From: Sporothrix humicola
Lineage: Eukaryota > Ascomycota > Sordariomycetes > Ophiostomatales > Ophiostomataceae
DNA: 64,000 nt
Assembly (NCBI GenBank): GCA_021396245.1
Contig: WNYE01000015.1
Location: forward strand, 310,001 to 374,000
Reading direction: 5' to 3'
Part shown: positions 1 through 9,595 of the stretch, piece after piece
How positions within the stretch are numbered: the first letter of the stretch is position 1
How the letters are laid out: each line of letters begins with the position of its first letter
Made by a program: the position numbers and the translations under genes
The notes under the pieces: generated by a model
The model's input: the letters and a program-made list of their open reading frames with translations, nothing else
Database searches by the model: none
What the model was told of the DNA's origin: nothing

Positions 1-336
1 GTAAATACATTGAGATCCACACAAAATTATCTTTTTAGCGTCTTGTCGCCAAAGATCTTAGCGACGAACGATCCAAACGACGGCTTGTTGGGAAAATAAG
101 CGACGGCGAATGGGCGTCAAGTTGATTAAGCGAGCTACTGAAAACTGCAGACAACCAAGACGTGTTCCTGACTTCACTGCGTGCATTGTCTAAAGATTTA
201 TATTGGACGCTTCGTCGACAGTTTTATCGAGATATCAAACACAATCAACACAATCTCAACAATCACAACCTCCCGTTATCAAGACGTTTCTTCACCATAT
301 CACTTACAACATCTTCACATCGTCTCCGTCATCACA
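1..336 (+). promoter_or_regulatory. Upstream region of the PhyH-type dioxygenase gene
   Basis: No gene is seen. The sequence shows TTAGCGACGAA at 58-68, a 9-bp core (AGCGACGAA) that recurs at 1452-1460 at nearly the same distance before the next gene. CA-rich leader sequence runs from about 235 to the start codon, typical of fungal 5' UTRs. Regulatory meaning is inference. Confidence 0.4.
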
Positions 337-1152
337 ATGGCTGTCACCGCAGACCAGGTCGCCTTCTTTGAGAAGAATGGCTACGTAATCGTTCGCGATT
401 TTCTGACCCCAGACCAGGTCACCGACTTGCAGCGCTGGGCCCAGGAGGTGCACGACTGGAAGCCCACGCCCACGTCTGAGTTTATGCCCTACGAGGAAGT
501 CAATGCCAAGGGCGAGACGGTGCTCTGCCGCACCGAAAACTTTGCCGACTGCCACAAGGGCTTCGATGCTCTCCTGCGGGGAGACAAGCTCAACGATCTC
601 CTCCAAGGCCTCTCCGGCGAGCCCATGCATTTGTTTAAAGAAAAGATCAACTACAAGCTCGCTGGCAGTGGCGGCTTCGCGCCGCATATTGACGCCGTCG
701 CCTACACGCACATTAAGCGCGTCAAACACTTGACCATCCTGTTGAGTGTGGACCCGTCCAACCTGCAGAATGGCGGCCTCGAGGTCGTCGACGGCAGCCA
801 CAAGATGGACGTGCCCATCGACCCGACGACCAACTGCATCGAGTCGAGCTGGGTCGACGCCCAGAAATGGACGCCGGTCGAGCTGGAGGCCGGCCAGCTC
901 CTCGTGTTTACGTCGTACGTGGCCCACCGCAGCGGCGCCAACACGAGCAGCTCCGACCGAAAGGCCATCTATGCGACGTACAACCGCGCCTGCGAAGGTG
1001 ACTTGCGCAAGGGCTACTATGAGCACCGAAACAAGGAGTGGCCGGCGACGCACATGCGCAAGGAGGGCGAGTCGTATGCGGCGGGTGCTCTCACATATGG
1101 CTTTGGCTCACCAATGCTCAGCGTTGATCAGGGAAAGCAGGTGGTATTCTAG
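337..1152 (+). CDS. PhyH-family Fe(II)/2-oxoglutarate dioxygenase, PhnY/TmpA-like
   Basis: 271 residues, single exon. The ATG at 337 follows a CA-rich leader and gives a compact N-terminus; upstream in-frame sequence has no ATG. The protein begins with the typical PhyH opening (FFEKNGYVIVRDFL) and carries the facial triad H117-x-D119 and H197, with R208 eleven residues after H197 as the likely 2-oxoglutarate ligand. Members of this family hydroxylate a C-H bond using Fe(II), O2 and 2-oxoglutarate. The next gene on the same strand encodes a PhnZ-type HD oxygenase. In bacteria such a pair is PhnY/PhnZ (2-aminoethylphosphonate) or TmpA/TmpB (its trimethylated form), where the PhyH enzyme hydroxylates carbon 1. 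Family assignment is firm. A phosphonate substrate is inferred from context; a generic PhyH hydroxylase remains possible. No organelle-targeting signal is evident. Confidence 0.85.
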   Translation: MAVTADQVAFFEKNGYVIVRDFLTPDQVTDLQRWAQEVHDWKPTPTSEFMPYEEVNAKGETVLCRTENFADCHKGFDALLRGDKLNDLLQGLSGEPMHLFKEKINYKLAGSGGFAPHIDAVAYTHIKRVKHLTILLSVDPSNLQNGGLEVVDGSHKMDVPIDPTTNCIESSWVDAQKWTPVELEAGQLLVFTSYVAHRSGANTSSSDRKAIYATYNRACEGDLRKGYYEHRNKEWPATHMRKEGESYAAGALTYGFGSPMLSVDQGKQVVF

Positions 1153-1710
1153 GGAGAAGATTTTGGGTTATGTTTAGTCAATAGTTGTCTAGTAAGTAAG
1201 TTTTGATTCTGCACATAATATTCCTAGTCTTATGTCTGCGTGGCTACGTCATTTTGAATTCGGCCTGTATTACACCGACTGCATACATTGGGAATTTTCA
1301 CTCGGCTTCTTCTGTTCAATAAAATCAAAGATAGGAAAAAGAATACGGCAAATGAGAGGGTTGCGATAAATAAGTGTCCGCATACGTATGGATCTGATCT
1401 TGGGGAAACCTTTCACGCCCCAAAATCCAAATAAAAGGTGGCTCCACATTAAGCGACGAAGTGGCAAACAACCAATCGCTTGAATACTTTGAAGCTGGTC
1501 AGCATGCTAGTCCGGGACGCAGCTTGGAGCATATGATAGCTCTTGATTTCAATTCAGATAAAACACTCTCTATCAGGCACAAGTTAAATAAATTCTATTT
1601 ATCAAAACTTCAACATCAACAAGCAGCGAAACATCACGACAAACACCCTAGCCATCCTCGGCCTCATTCTTACATTCCTCTCCACGAACATAATCACAAC
1701 CAGATCCATC
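1153..1710 (+). promoter_or_regulatory. Intergenic region between the dioxygenase and the HD-domain oxygenase
   Basis: 558 bp without a gene. It holds the 3' end of the first gene and the promoter/5' leader of the second. AAGCGACGAA occurs at 1451-1460, about 255 bp before the next ATG, matching the element 276 bp before the first gene. The leader just before 1711 is CA-rich. Confidence 0.4.
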
Positions 1711-2355
1711 ATGGAGCTCCCAACAGAACGCACACCAGAGTCGGTCGTCGATTACATAGTCTCTGTGATGGCAGCCTCTGAGACGACACCCTACATTGGC
1801 GAGCCCATCTCCCAGCTCCAGCACTCGTTGCAGTGCGCCGCCCAGGCTGCCGATGCCGTTCCGGCCGTCGACGAGGCCACACAAGTTGCCGCTCTCCTAC
1901 ACGACATTGGCCAGTTTGCGCCAGCCAGAGACATTCGCGCATTGGTCAACAAGAAGACAGAAATAGAGAATCTCGGCGGCCAGCCCGCCAGCGAGAGTGT
2001 CGGCAGGGTCGGCCACGAGACGCTCGGCGCACAGTTCGTGCTGGCCCTCGGCTTCTCCCCCAAAGTGGCCCGTCTCGTCGAGTCGCACGTCGCCGCCAAG
2101 CGGTACCTGTGTGCCGTGGACAAGAGCTACATGGACCGGCTGTCGGACGCGAGCAAGCGGAGCCTTATGTACCAGGGCGGCCCCATGTCGGACGCCGAGA
2201 GAGACGCTTTCGGGGCGGAGGCGTGGTGCCAGGAGATGTGCCAGCTGCGGAAATGGGACGACGAGGCCAAGGTTGAGAACTTGGTCGTCAGAGATATTGA
2301 GAGCTGGCGGCCGGCATTGTTGCGGCAACTACAGGAGAACGTTGGAGATAATTAG
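1711..2355 (+). CDS. HD-domain mixed-valence diiron oxygenase, PhnZ/TmpB-like
   Basis: 214 residues, single exon. It follows the bacterial PhnZ pattern closely: a YIGE...QLxHSLQCA stretch gives Y28, E31 and H38 at the spacing of PhnZ Tyr24/Glu27/His34; HD at H64-D65; H102 and H126 24 residues apart as PhnZ His80/His104; K130 four residues on; a late Asp (D183 in KWDD). HVAAKRYL, LSDAS and YQGGPM blocks are also PhnZ-like. These residues, as I recall the PhnZ structure, are the diiron ligands and the Tyr/Glu lid. PhnZ oxidatively cleaves the C-P bond of 2-amino-1-hydroxyethylphosphonate to glycine and phosphate; TmpB acts on the trimethyl analogue to give glycine betaine. The HDxxH substrate-side His of PhnZ is Q68 here, so the substrate may differ. 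A simple HD phosphohydrolase is unlikely given the Tyr/Glu and Lys matches. Confidence 0.85.
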   Translation: MELPTERTPESVVDYIVSVMAASETTPYIGEPISQLQHSLQCAAQAADAVPAVDEATQVAALLHDIGQFAPARDIRALVNKKTEIENLGGQPASESVGRVGHETLGAQFVLALGFSPKVARLVESHVAAKRYLCAVDKSYMDRLSDASKRSLMYQGGPMSDAERDAFGAEAWCQEMCQLRKWDDEAKVENLVVRDIESWRPALLRQLQENVGDN

Positions 2356-3229
2356 ATATGTTAGGGCTGGGTGTGCAGTCTTTAGCTTAGAGCGTTTGTT
2401 AATGCCACGCTTGTTTTGCAGCTGACATTACGAACCGTTGTACTGGTATAAAAATTATGTGCTTATTATATTTCATGAGAAATCGAGAAGTCTGCTTCGT
2501 ATACTATTCTGGAGGCTGTTGTCATCGTAGTAGTCGGTTGCAGTCCTTCAATATTCGTTCTACTTGTCGTCATTTGACCCCTTAGAAAGGGTTTTTTTTT
2601 TCATTACAAAAATGGTAGCCAACCTTCAAATTCACGAGTTCCTATCTCGTATCAAATGCATCCGCACGTGCCCCAACAAGGAGATATGACAAGATACCAA
2701 CGATCTTACAGACAAGGTGTGGCAAGATGATGGTATCTCGAAAGTCCTTGACGCTTTGGATTGCTCGCTTATGCTCCATTTTTCTAGCCAACTGGTGGTG
2801 GACACAAAAACGATTCATACGCTAAAAAGCTTGTCCTGTCCACTGTAACCGTCGAGCCACTCCACTGTCTCCAGCTATTTTCAGCGAAAAATCAGCACCA
2901 GCTAAGTCCACCGTTGGCACTCACAGCACTTACATGGATTGGGTGAACTAAGCGGTGGACTTAGCAATTTTGGAGTGGATTTAGCAGGGGGTCAAACTAC
3001 CGACGAATTGACCAATACAAGCGATTCTTTTAGACACGCGCTTGTTGATAACGAAGAATTACTTCAACCTCGCATCCACCTCGCCAAGTCTTTACCCCAC
3101 GCTGCCGATATCCAACGACATTAACTCGATTACAAGCTCGCTTCTCTCGCTTCGTCGTTTCTTGCCCACATTGAAGATATAACTCCTTCGGCTGCCGACG
3201 TCATCCCCTCTTTGAAGCGAGCACTTCCC
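2356..3229 (+). other. Intergenic region before the first Zn2Cys6 regulator
   Basis: About 870 bp without a credible gene. There is a T-run near 2590. The notable content is a 13-bp perfect inverted repeat at 2901-2965, listed separately. Confidence 0.6.
2901..2985. repeat. 13-bp inverted repeat plus a third half-site upstream of a Zn2Cys6 gene
   Basis: GCTAAGTCCACCG (2901-2913) and its exact reverse complement CGGTGGACTTAGC (2953-2965) are separated by 39 bp. A third half-copy, GTGGATTTAGC, lies at 2975-2985 with one mismatch. The arms end in CCG/CGG triplets, the core of Zn2Cys6 binding sites. The block sits 245-330 bp before the start codon of the regulator, so an autoregulatory operator is plausible but inferred. 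Confidence 0.5.
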
Positions 3230-5077
3230 ATGCCTCCCAGAAAGCCATCGACAAACAACACCAACAAGGGCAAAAGCAAAATGCCCTACACGCACCAGCG
3301 ATACTATTATCGAGTGAAAAGCGGGTGCCTGACTTGCCGGAAGCGAAAGGTCAAGTGCGACGAGGCGAGGCCGAGTTGCGGGCCTTGCACTCGTCTGAAG
3401 CGAGCATGTGTTTACAAGGCTGGAAGCGAGACGGCAGATCCGACGACAACACAACACCAGCCAACGACATCGCCATTGGCCCCCACACCACAATCACAAT
3501 CATCTCACATTCCACGTACACCGGATACGCCACACACACATCACTCTCCACTTACTCCGAGATATGCAGGCGACTCACCAGGGGCCGTGAGAAACGTGGG
3601 CAACGTGGGCAGCACGACAAGTGTTGGGCGGATCGACAACGTGCATCATTGGGAGTCTCCAGCTGCCCTCACATCACACTCACATCAAAATCACAGCAGT
3701 AGCAGCAGTGTCATCACTTCCACGCCTCGTCACGTGGAGTCTGGCGATGCCTCCCTCGCCCTAATCTCACGAGACATTGAGCTCACTGTCACCATTGATG
3801 TTCTAGCCTTGAGGACCGAGTCACCACATACAATCACCTTGTTTTTGGAGCAAGTTGAATGCCCTTGCGTCACGCCTTTTGATCCATGCAACTGGCAGTT
3901 GGCCAAGGAACACATTGTGCACTTGGCTCAAGGGAAGGGCCAGTCACATTCACAGCCGTGTCCAGCCATAGCAGCATGCGTCACAGCGGTTTCTATGCTT
4001 TACAAAGCACATGTCTACGCCCTTCCTTTATCAGGAGCCCAGTCTCTTTATACAACAGCACGGCGAAAGGTTGATGACCTTGCTAACGACCACAGCACGT
4101 CATTTGACCTCATTTTGGTGGCCAGCTTTCTGCTTTGTCTCTTCGAATACTTACACGCAGGGGATATCACGCCTCACTTGCATGAACCGAGCCCATTGTT
4201 CGTCCGGAGACTCGAGACGTGGGCACAAGATGACGACCCATCTACAAAATTAAAGTCGGCATTATCCATACGCATCGTCGCCTGGCTGAAGATTCTGCAG
4301 GCCAGCACAACGCGTGGAGGTGCCAACGGCCTCTTGTCCAAACGGGTCTTTCGACTCCTGCCCAACAACAGCCAGCAAGGTCCAATACCAGACATTGAAC
4401 CGGTCCCGGGACAAGACAATTCCAACTACCTATCAAACCACGTCTACCAGCTCCTGAGCGGGCCCATTTTCTACTTTTACTGCCGCCTCCAGGCCCTGTC
4501 ACGCGAGATTGCCAAACTTACACTGTACCACCGCTCACGCACGACCAGCCGCGACCAGCAGGAAGTCGTCGACCGCATGGCTGCCCTCAAAGAAGACCTG
4601 CACGCTTTGTGGGCCAGCCGCTCCGTCACGCAGTGCCAGCCCGCCGACGAGCTCTATGCCCAGGTGGCACCCGCCATTGCCCGCCGCATCACCTCGCTCA
4701 TTGCCATTTGCAACGCCGCCTACTATGCCGAGCTGGTCGAGATGGGACGCCAGCTGGGTGATCCGCTGTCGAGACTGCCCGACTCGAGGGACGCCCTGCA
4801 CAAGATCCGGGAGACGGTCGAGGGGGTCCCCCTCACCCAGGGTGTCAGTCCCGGCTTTCTGCGGGCACTCTTTCTGTATGCCATTGAAAGCACCGAGCCA
4901 CACCAGACACAGTGGGCCGTCGACAAGATTGCCCGGATCGAGCCGCGCATCTACCGCGGCGAGTTCTTTTCGACGTTTGCAGAAGAGCTGGCCAAGGCAC
5001 AGATCGAGAAGGAGAGGCGTGTCACGTCACGATACTTTTGCATCTGGTACTTTGGCGTGTCGCCGCCGTTTATGTAG
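3230..5077 (+). CDS. Zn2Cys6 fungal transcription factor
   Basis: 615 residues, single exon. The first in-frame ATG is at 3230. The binuclear zinc cluster is C33-x2-C36-x6-C43-x6-C50-x2-C53-x6-C60, with the basic RKRKVKC segment, and its N-terminal position after a short basic lead is standard. A Ser/Thr/His-rich linker (about 70-165) follows. The helical C-terminal part, with the closing WYFGVSPPFM, resembles the fungal Zn-cluster regulators of the PF11951-type middle region. It acts in the nucleus, binding CGG-containing DNA. It is the nearest regulator to the dioxygenase/HD-oxygenase pair (same strand, 870 bp away), so it is the first candidate to control that pair; this is inference. The target pathway cannot be read from the sequence. 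Confidence 0.88.
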   Translation: MPPRKPSTNNTNKGKSKMPYTHQRYYYRVKSGCLTCRKRKVKCDEARPSCGPCTRLKRACVYKAGSETADPTTTQHQPTTSPLAPTPQSQSSHIPRTPDTPHTHHSPLTPRYAGDSPGAVRNVGNVGSTTSVGRIDNVHHWESPAALTSHSHQNHSSSSSVITSTPRHVESGDASLALISRDIELTVTIDVLALRTESPHTITLFLEQVECPCVTPFDPCNWQLAKEHIVHLAQGKGQSHSQPCPAIAACVTAVSMLYKAHVYALPLSGAQSLYTTARRKVDDLANDHSTSFDLILVASFLLCLFEYLHAGDITPHLHEPSPLFVRRLETWAQDDDPSTKLKSALSIRIVAWLKILQASTTRGGANGLLSKRVFRLLPNNSQQGPIPDIEPVPGQDNSNYLSNHVYQLLSGPIFYFYCRLQALSREIAKLTLYHRSRTTSRDQQEVVDRMAALKEDLHALWASRSVTQCQPADELYAQVAPAIARRITSLIAICNAAYYAELVEMGRQLGDPLSRLPDSRDALHKIRETVEGVPLTQGVSPGFLRALFLYAIESTEPHQTQWAVDKIARIEPRIYRGEFFSTFAEELAKAQIEKERRVTSRYFCIWYFGVSPPFM

Positions 5078-5564
5078 ACAACTGTGTATATGTACATGAT
5101 TTTTACTCAATTTATGTTCAAATTAGAATTAATGATAACCACGATCCATTTTTATTTATTTATCTTTTTTTCTTCTCCAGAAATGGTTCAAAGTTTTCGG
5201 TGGTGTGTTTAGATTTTTTTTATTCTTCTTCTTCTAACCAATTCATTGGACTCTACTTCTAGATGAATTGTTAGAAAAGTAATACCCGTGAAATTGGAGA
5301 ATAATTAAAGGCGATAACAAAAGTATTTTGAATCCCGAAGGATTAAGGTTTGATAACGTGCCTGTTTGTTCACTTCTTCTTTGTTCTGAACAATGGCACC
5401 GCCACGATGCGTCACATATCGGTGTCATGGACATGTTTAAAGAACATATAAAATGGATGGTCGCAGATTATTTTGGTAAATGATCGACAACTCGGCATTC
5501 TCTCCAACTTTGGCTTTGTACTTTGTGTTGGTAGCTAGTACTAGTAGAAAAGCAATAGATCATC
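5078..5564 (+). other. AT-rich intergenic region
   Basis: About 490 bp holding the 3' flank of the regulator gene, with T- and TTC-rich tracts around 5150-5240, and the promoter of the small gene at 5565. No other structure is seen. Confidence 0.6.
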
Positions 5565-5996
5565 ATGGTCGAGCCCAGCCGCATCACGCCCACAGGCGGC
5601 ATCCGCTTCACCCAGCACCCCATTGAGGGCAAAAAGGGACTCCGCTTCGAGAAGTGTTTCAAGCTGCTAATCACGTTTCCAGCACACATCGAGGCCGACA
5701 TGGTGACGGCCAAGGCGACGCTTTACAACGGCGACGCCGCGATCAGTGAGTATTCCGACCGCAACCCGGACCCGCCCATCTGGGGCGACCGCCAGACGTC
5801 GTCCCAGTTGATGAGGAAAAACCCCGACGGGAGCCGCGAGTTTGAGCTCGAGTTTTGGAGCCTGGCAATCAACCGCGTGGGCCGGTTCTGTGTGCGGTTC
5901 GACGTTGAGTACTACAACAAGCTGAACCCGCGCAAGTTTTACGGGCTGCGGTACTCGTACAACATTGACATTGTTGATTTTGGTACCTGGTATTAG
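5565..5996 (+). CDS. Unrecognised 143-residue protein
   Basis: Single-exon reading frame with a clear ATG at 5565 and codon use like neighbouring genes (GC-rich third positions). I do not recognise the family. The sequence alternates hydrophobic and polar residues in a way that suggests a beta-rich fold. It is rich in aromatics toward the C-terminus (FCVRFDVEYYNKL, KFYGLRYSY, DFGTWY). There is no signal peptide, no membrane segment and no cysteine pairs. It lies between two Zn2Cys6 genes and converges on the second with a gap of only about 130 bp. Length and coding quality support a real gene; no function is proposed. Confidence 0.65.
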   Translation: MVEPSRITPTGGIRFTQHPIEGKKGLRFEKCFKLLITFPAHIEADMVTAKATLYNGDAAISEYSDRNPDPPIWGDRQTSSQLMRKNPDGSREFELEFWSLAINRVGRFCVRFDVEYYNKLNPRKFYGLRYSYNIDIVDFGTWY

Positions 5997-6126
5997 AAAA
6001 GTAGCCATCATCGTCCTTTTTTTTTTTTTTTTGTGGTAAGTGCGGTGAGTATTAATACAATCAAGATCGTTACTCATACATCATTCTCATGCTTCATATA
6101 TGTTTGCCCGTCGTGTCCATCGTGAG

Positions 6127-8774
6127 TTAAAAAATAACATCATTGCCGGACCACAGAATGTCCTGCCAGGCATCGGTCATAGTATCCATCCCCGCGGCGC
6201 CGTGATCCGAGTCGGACATGGGCGTGGCAAAGGTAATGTCCAAGAAATTCATGTCGTTGCCAATAAACTGGCCGAGGCCGTCGAGGTCTCTCCAGGAGAA
6301 ACCCTTGAGGGGGTCGAGCAGCTCTGCCGGCGCAGGCCGACCGTAGTCTGGGGCCACGCCAGTAGTTGTGCCGTTTCCATTGTCGCCGTTCACCATCGTA
6401 GTATCAACAGTTACCGTAGTGCCGGTGACCATGCCGGCATCCATGGTCGTGTTGTTCGTTGTGTTCCCATTCTGGGCAGCCATGACTGGCGACTGAGGTC
6501 CGCTGCTGTTTCTGTCGCTGCCGTGCTCGCCGGGAGCAGGCGTGTTTGCTGCCGTGGCGACAGCGGTGCCAGCAGTAGTATTGACTCCAGCAGTCGCCAC
6601 CCCATTGGCGGCCGCTCTCTCTGCTGCCTTTTCTGCCGACTTGTTCTTCTGGGCCGCCGCTGCACGGTCGACCGATTTCCGCCACAGAAGGTACAGCGAC
6701 CGGGCGTACCGCTGGCCCAGGCCATGCGGGTTGACGGACGACTTTTGCAGGCGGTCGATGGTGACGTTGATGGTGCGGCGGGCGCTGCTTCCGGACTCGC
6801 CGGCCAGGGCACCGGCGACGCGGGCTTTGAAGAGAAAGACGGCCGCGTAGATGACGTAGAGATAGTATTTGAGGGGCATGTAGCGGAGGGCGGTGGCCGG
6901 GTCGATAAAGTCGTTGAGGGTACTCAGTAGCGTATTGGCGGCGTCGATGGACTCGTAGATAAAGCGAGCATCGGGAGCGCCGGCGAGGTCGGCAAAGAGC
7001 GGGCGGACGGCCGACCGAGAGGGAGGAGGGGATTGGCGGGCGCGAGTAATGGCGCGGCTGATGGTGGCCTGAAAGGCAAAGGCGTTGATGTAGAGGCGGA
7101 GGAACTCGTAGGACAGGATGAGGGCAGCCTTGACGGAGGGAGTGACTATTCTGTTAGAAGAGGATTAGACATATGGTGACATGGGAATGACTTACGGCTC
7201 AGACCACCCCAGACAAGCTTCCATTTGCGGAGGACAGCTGTGAAGTCGTCCTGTAAATGTTAGTAAAGCGCACGAAGACAACTCAAACTATTACGCGGTC
7301 TACTTACAATATATCTGACGTATTCTCCGCCAACAAACAGTTGCTCTCGGTGTGTCGTCGACGAGTAAAGTACGTCATGGGCATTGCTGAACAGCTGGGT
7401 CATTTCGAGGCGTGCCTGGAACAATTGTGCCAGATCACCCGCGCCGGCTTGTTGTGTCCGTAATGTCGGGAAATCGCCGGCATTGAGGACGGTCGACGGT
7501 CCAGGTCCACGGGACCAGAAGCCCTTGCCTAGTCTGATGGAGACTTCTCGGTCGCTCATGTAGCAAGCAGCCCAGGCAATGCGCTTCCGCTCAAAGTCGG
7601 GCGGTTTGCTCTGGCCGCTGTTGAGGAGAAGGCCAGTCTGTTCGAGTCCCTGGAGGTAGGCCAGCCGAATGGCCACGCCAATCTGCATCCAGGCGCCTTG
7701 GTCTTCTTCGCCGCGACCGATCAGCGTGGGGGCATTGTCGGCAGAAAGTCTGTTTTGGTGAGGGTTATGATGGCCGTGTTGTGTGGGCTGCCGTTGAGGT
7801 GCCCATTCTGCCAGGATCAGGAGTGCCTCGACGGCGCCGACCGACGTTGACCCCCGGCTAATCAGCCTCGAGACAAGGCTGTCCATGTGGCTCGCACACG
7901 CTTCGTGGACACGGTTCCATGCCGGATCGTCCTTGGAGGCCACTGTAAAAATGCTCGTCAAGAGATGCGGCTCGGCCTGGGCGAGGGCGGCAATGCTGCG
8001 GCCGTCAAAGATGCGCTTGTCGGCGACGGGGAAGAAGGGGTGGTAGTGTTCGTGGTAATGTCTCAGGAGATACGAAGCGTCGGCGAGGCTGAGGTGTCCG
8101 TCGGAAATGGGAGGGTAGTAAAAGGGTGTGTTGTGATTTTGAGGGTGGGAGTCGTGACGGTTTTGATGGTGGTTTGCCGGTGTTCCGGCCTGGACACTGT
8201 CGTGTCTTCCATTCGTGTCCTGCTCGTGGTCTTGCGTCTGGTCATGGTCGTCGTGCTCGCCGTCGAGATCGGCAACTTGGGCCAGCAGGTTGAGCGCATC
8301 CGACGGGTTGAGCAGGTCGCGTGCCGCAAAGTCGCCGTCAATGTCTGTGCCTGTCATGCGGACCGAGGCACGACGTGCCGAGGCGGGCGTGCCGGGCTGG
8401 GGACTGGATGGTGGGAGGCCAAGTTGAGACTGGCTCTGATTGTGACTCGAATTTGTCTGACTGACATCCGTCCGCCGTGGTCGCCGGCCACCGCGACGCG
8501 ACGTCGCCAGCGTGCACTCCAGCCGCTCTTGGAAGCACCGTGTGCATGGTGGATCGCCCGGTGTCCCGTGTGAGTAGAGGTCGCAGCGGGTCTTGCGTTG
8601 GCGGCACGAAATGCACGCGCGTGAGACGCGGTGTTTGTCTTTTGGCGGGCCGGGAGGCAAGCTCGTGTTTGTGTTTGTGGTCGGGGCAGGTGTCGGCGTC
8701 GCTCCTGCCCCAGGACCTGTGGCCGCTGCCGCCCCTGAACTCGAAGCCGACGACAGTGGAGACCGGTCGTCCAT
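6127..8774 (-). CDS. Zn2Cys6 transcription factor with fungal-specific middle domain
   Basis: 846 residues in three exons: 8774-7308, 7250-7196 and 7145-6127. The introns are 57 and 50 bp. Both exon junctions keep frame; in the second intron the AG directly after the CTAAC branch would give a stop, so the next AG (AATAG) is used. A low-complexity Ser/Ala/Gly/Pro/Thr N-terminus precedes the zinc cluster (ACISCRQRKTRC ... PCTRCFQERLEC, about residues 55-85). The spacing between Cys 3 and 4 is longer than usual. A basic RRGGRRPRR stretch and an Asp/His/Gln-rich linker follow, then the PF04082-type middle domain (HYHPFFPVADKRIFDG... onward). The C-terminus is Asn/Thr/Gly-rich and acidic, like an activation domain. 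The gene is divergent from the 2-hydroxyacid dehydrogenase at 9596 across about 820 bp, so local control of the sugar-acid genes is plausible but inferred. Confidence 0.88.
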
Positions 8775-9595
8775 TGTTTCTGGGCAAAAAAGAAAAATAA
8801 GGAAAATAAAAAAAGAATTGATGTCTCCGGCAATTCGGTGACGGCACGGAGATGGTATCTGGCGATGCTGACGTGCAGATGAATGGACACTCCAAGACCA
8901 CAAAAAGGGAGTCGGCTATTCGTGGGAAATGGGATCTGTCGGCTTTACGTGTGTTTTGGTGCTTTTTGCGGGAGTTTCTGCTGGCCAATAAAATGAAGCC
9001 GTTTGACCCACTCTTGTTGACAGGCCCAGTCCTCTGTATATAAAAGTTCAGATCGACGCAGACACACCTCAAAATATGAATGTTTACTGTAATTTTGATG
9101 ATGTATTTTACAGAAAGAACAACCCTTTTTCTAAGTCCAACTCATATGGAAAATATCACCTGTTACCGTGTTTCTTTCTATCGTTCAACAGTCTTTGTTC
9201 GAACGTTTGGTAATCTGATTTTAAGGGTCACCTGTACTAACGTAAAATGTTAGTACTTTTACTGCATGTAGCCCCGCATCGGCAATTCAAGCCTAGTATC
9301 GGCGACTGAACGGCAACTGAATCTCCCCCAATGCTCCATGTTCCCCCACGCTAAGCTGTGTCAAGCTTGTCCCCTCCGACTTCGTGTCGAATAACGACAT
9401 TCCGGAAGAAATTACACCGAAAAGACGGAGATCTTGTGGGAAGAGAAGATGGAGGGGGCACAGAAGGTTTTACAAGGTTAAAGGACTTGACTGTATGTCC
9501 TAAAGTAGAGGTGTAGATTTCTTACGGAAAAATATCACGAGCCTCGACTTTGTTTACATTCCTTTCCACCCTTTCGTCACATAACCACCACAGCA
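8775..9595. promoter_or_regulatory. Divergent promoter: Zn2Cys6 regulator / 2-hydroxyacid dehydrogenase
   Basis: 821 bp without a gene between two divergent start codons. It contains ATCGGCGACT at 9298-9307 followed by GAACGGCAA. A nearly identical 20-bp stretch lies at 29287 upstream of the SDR gene, and the core recurs upstream of the SMP-30 and gluconokinase genes. Confidence 0.5.

Noticed and set aside
304..1053. 249-codon minus-strand frame across the PhyH gene
   Set aside because: Antisense shadow of a gene with intact catalytic motifs.
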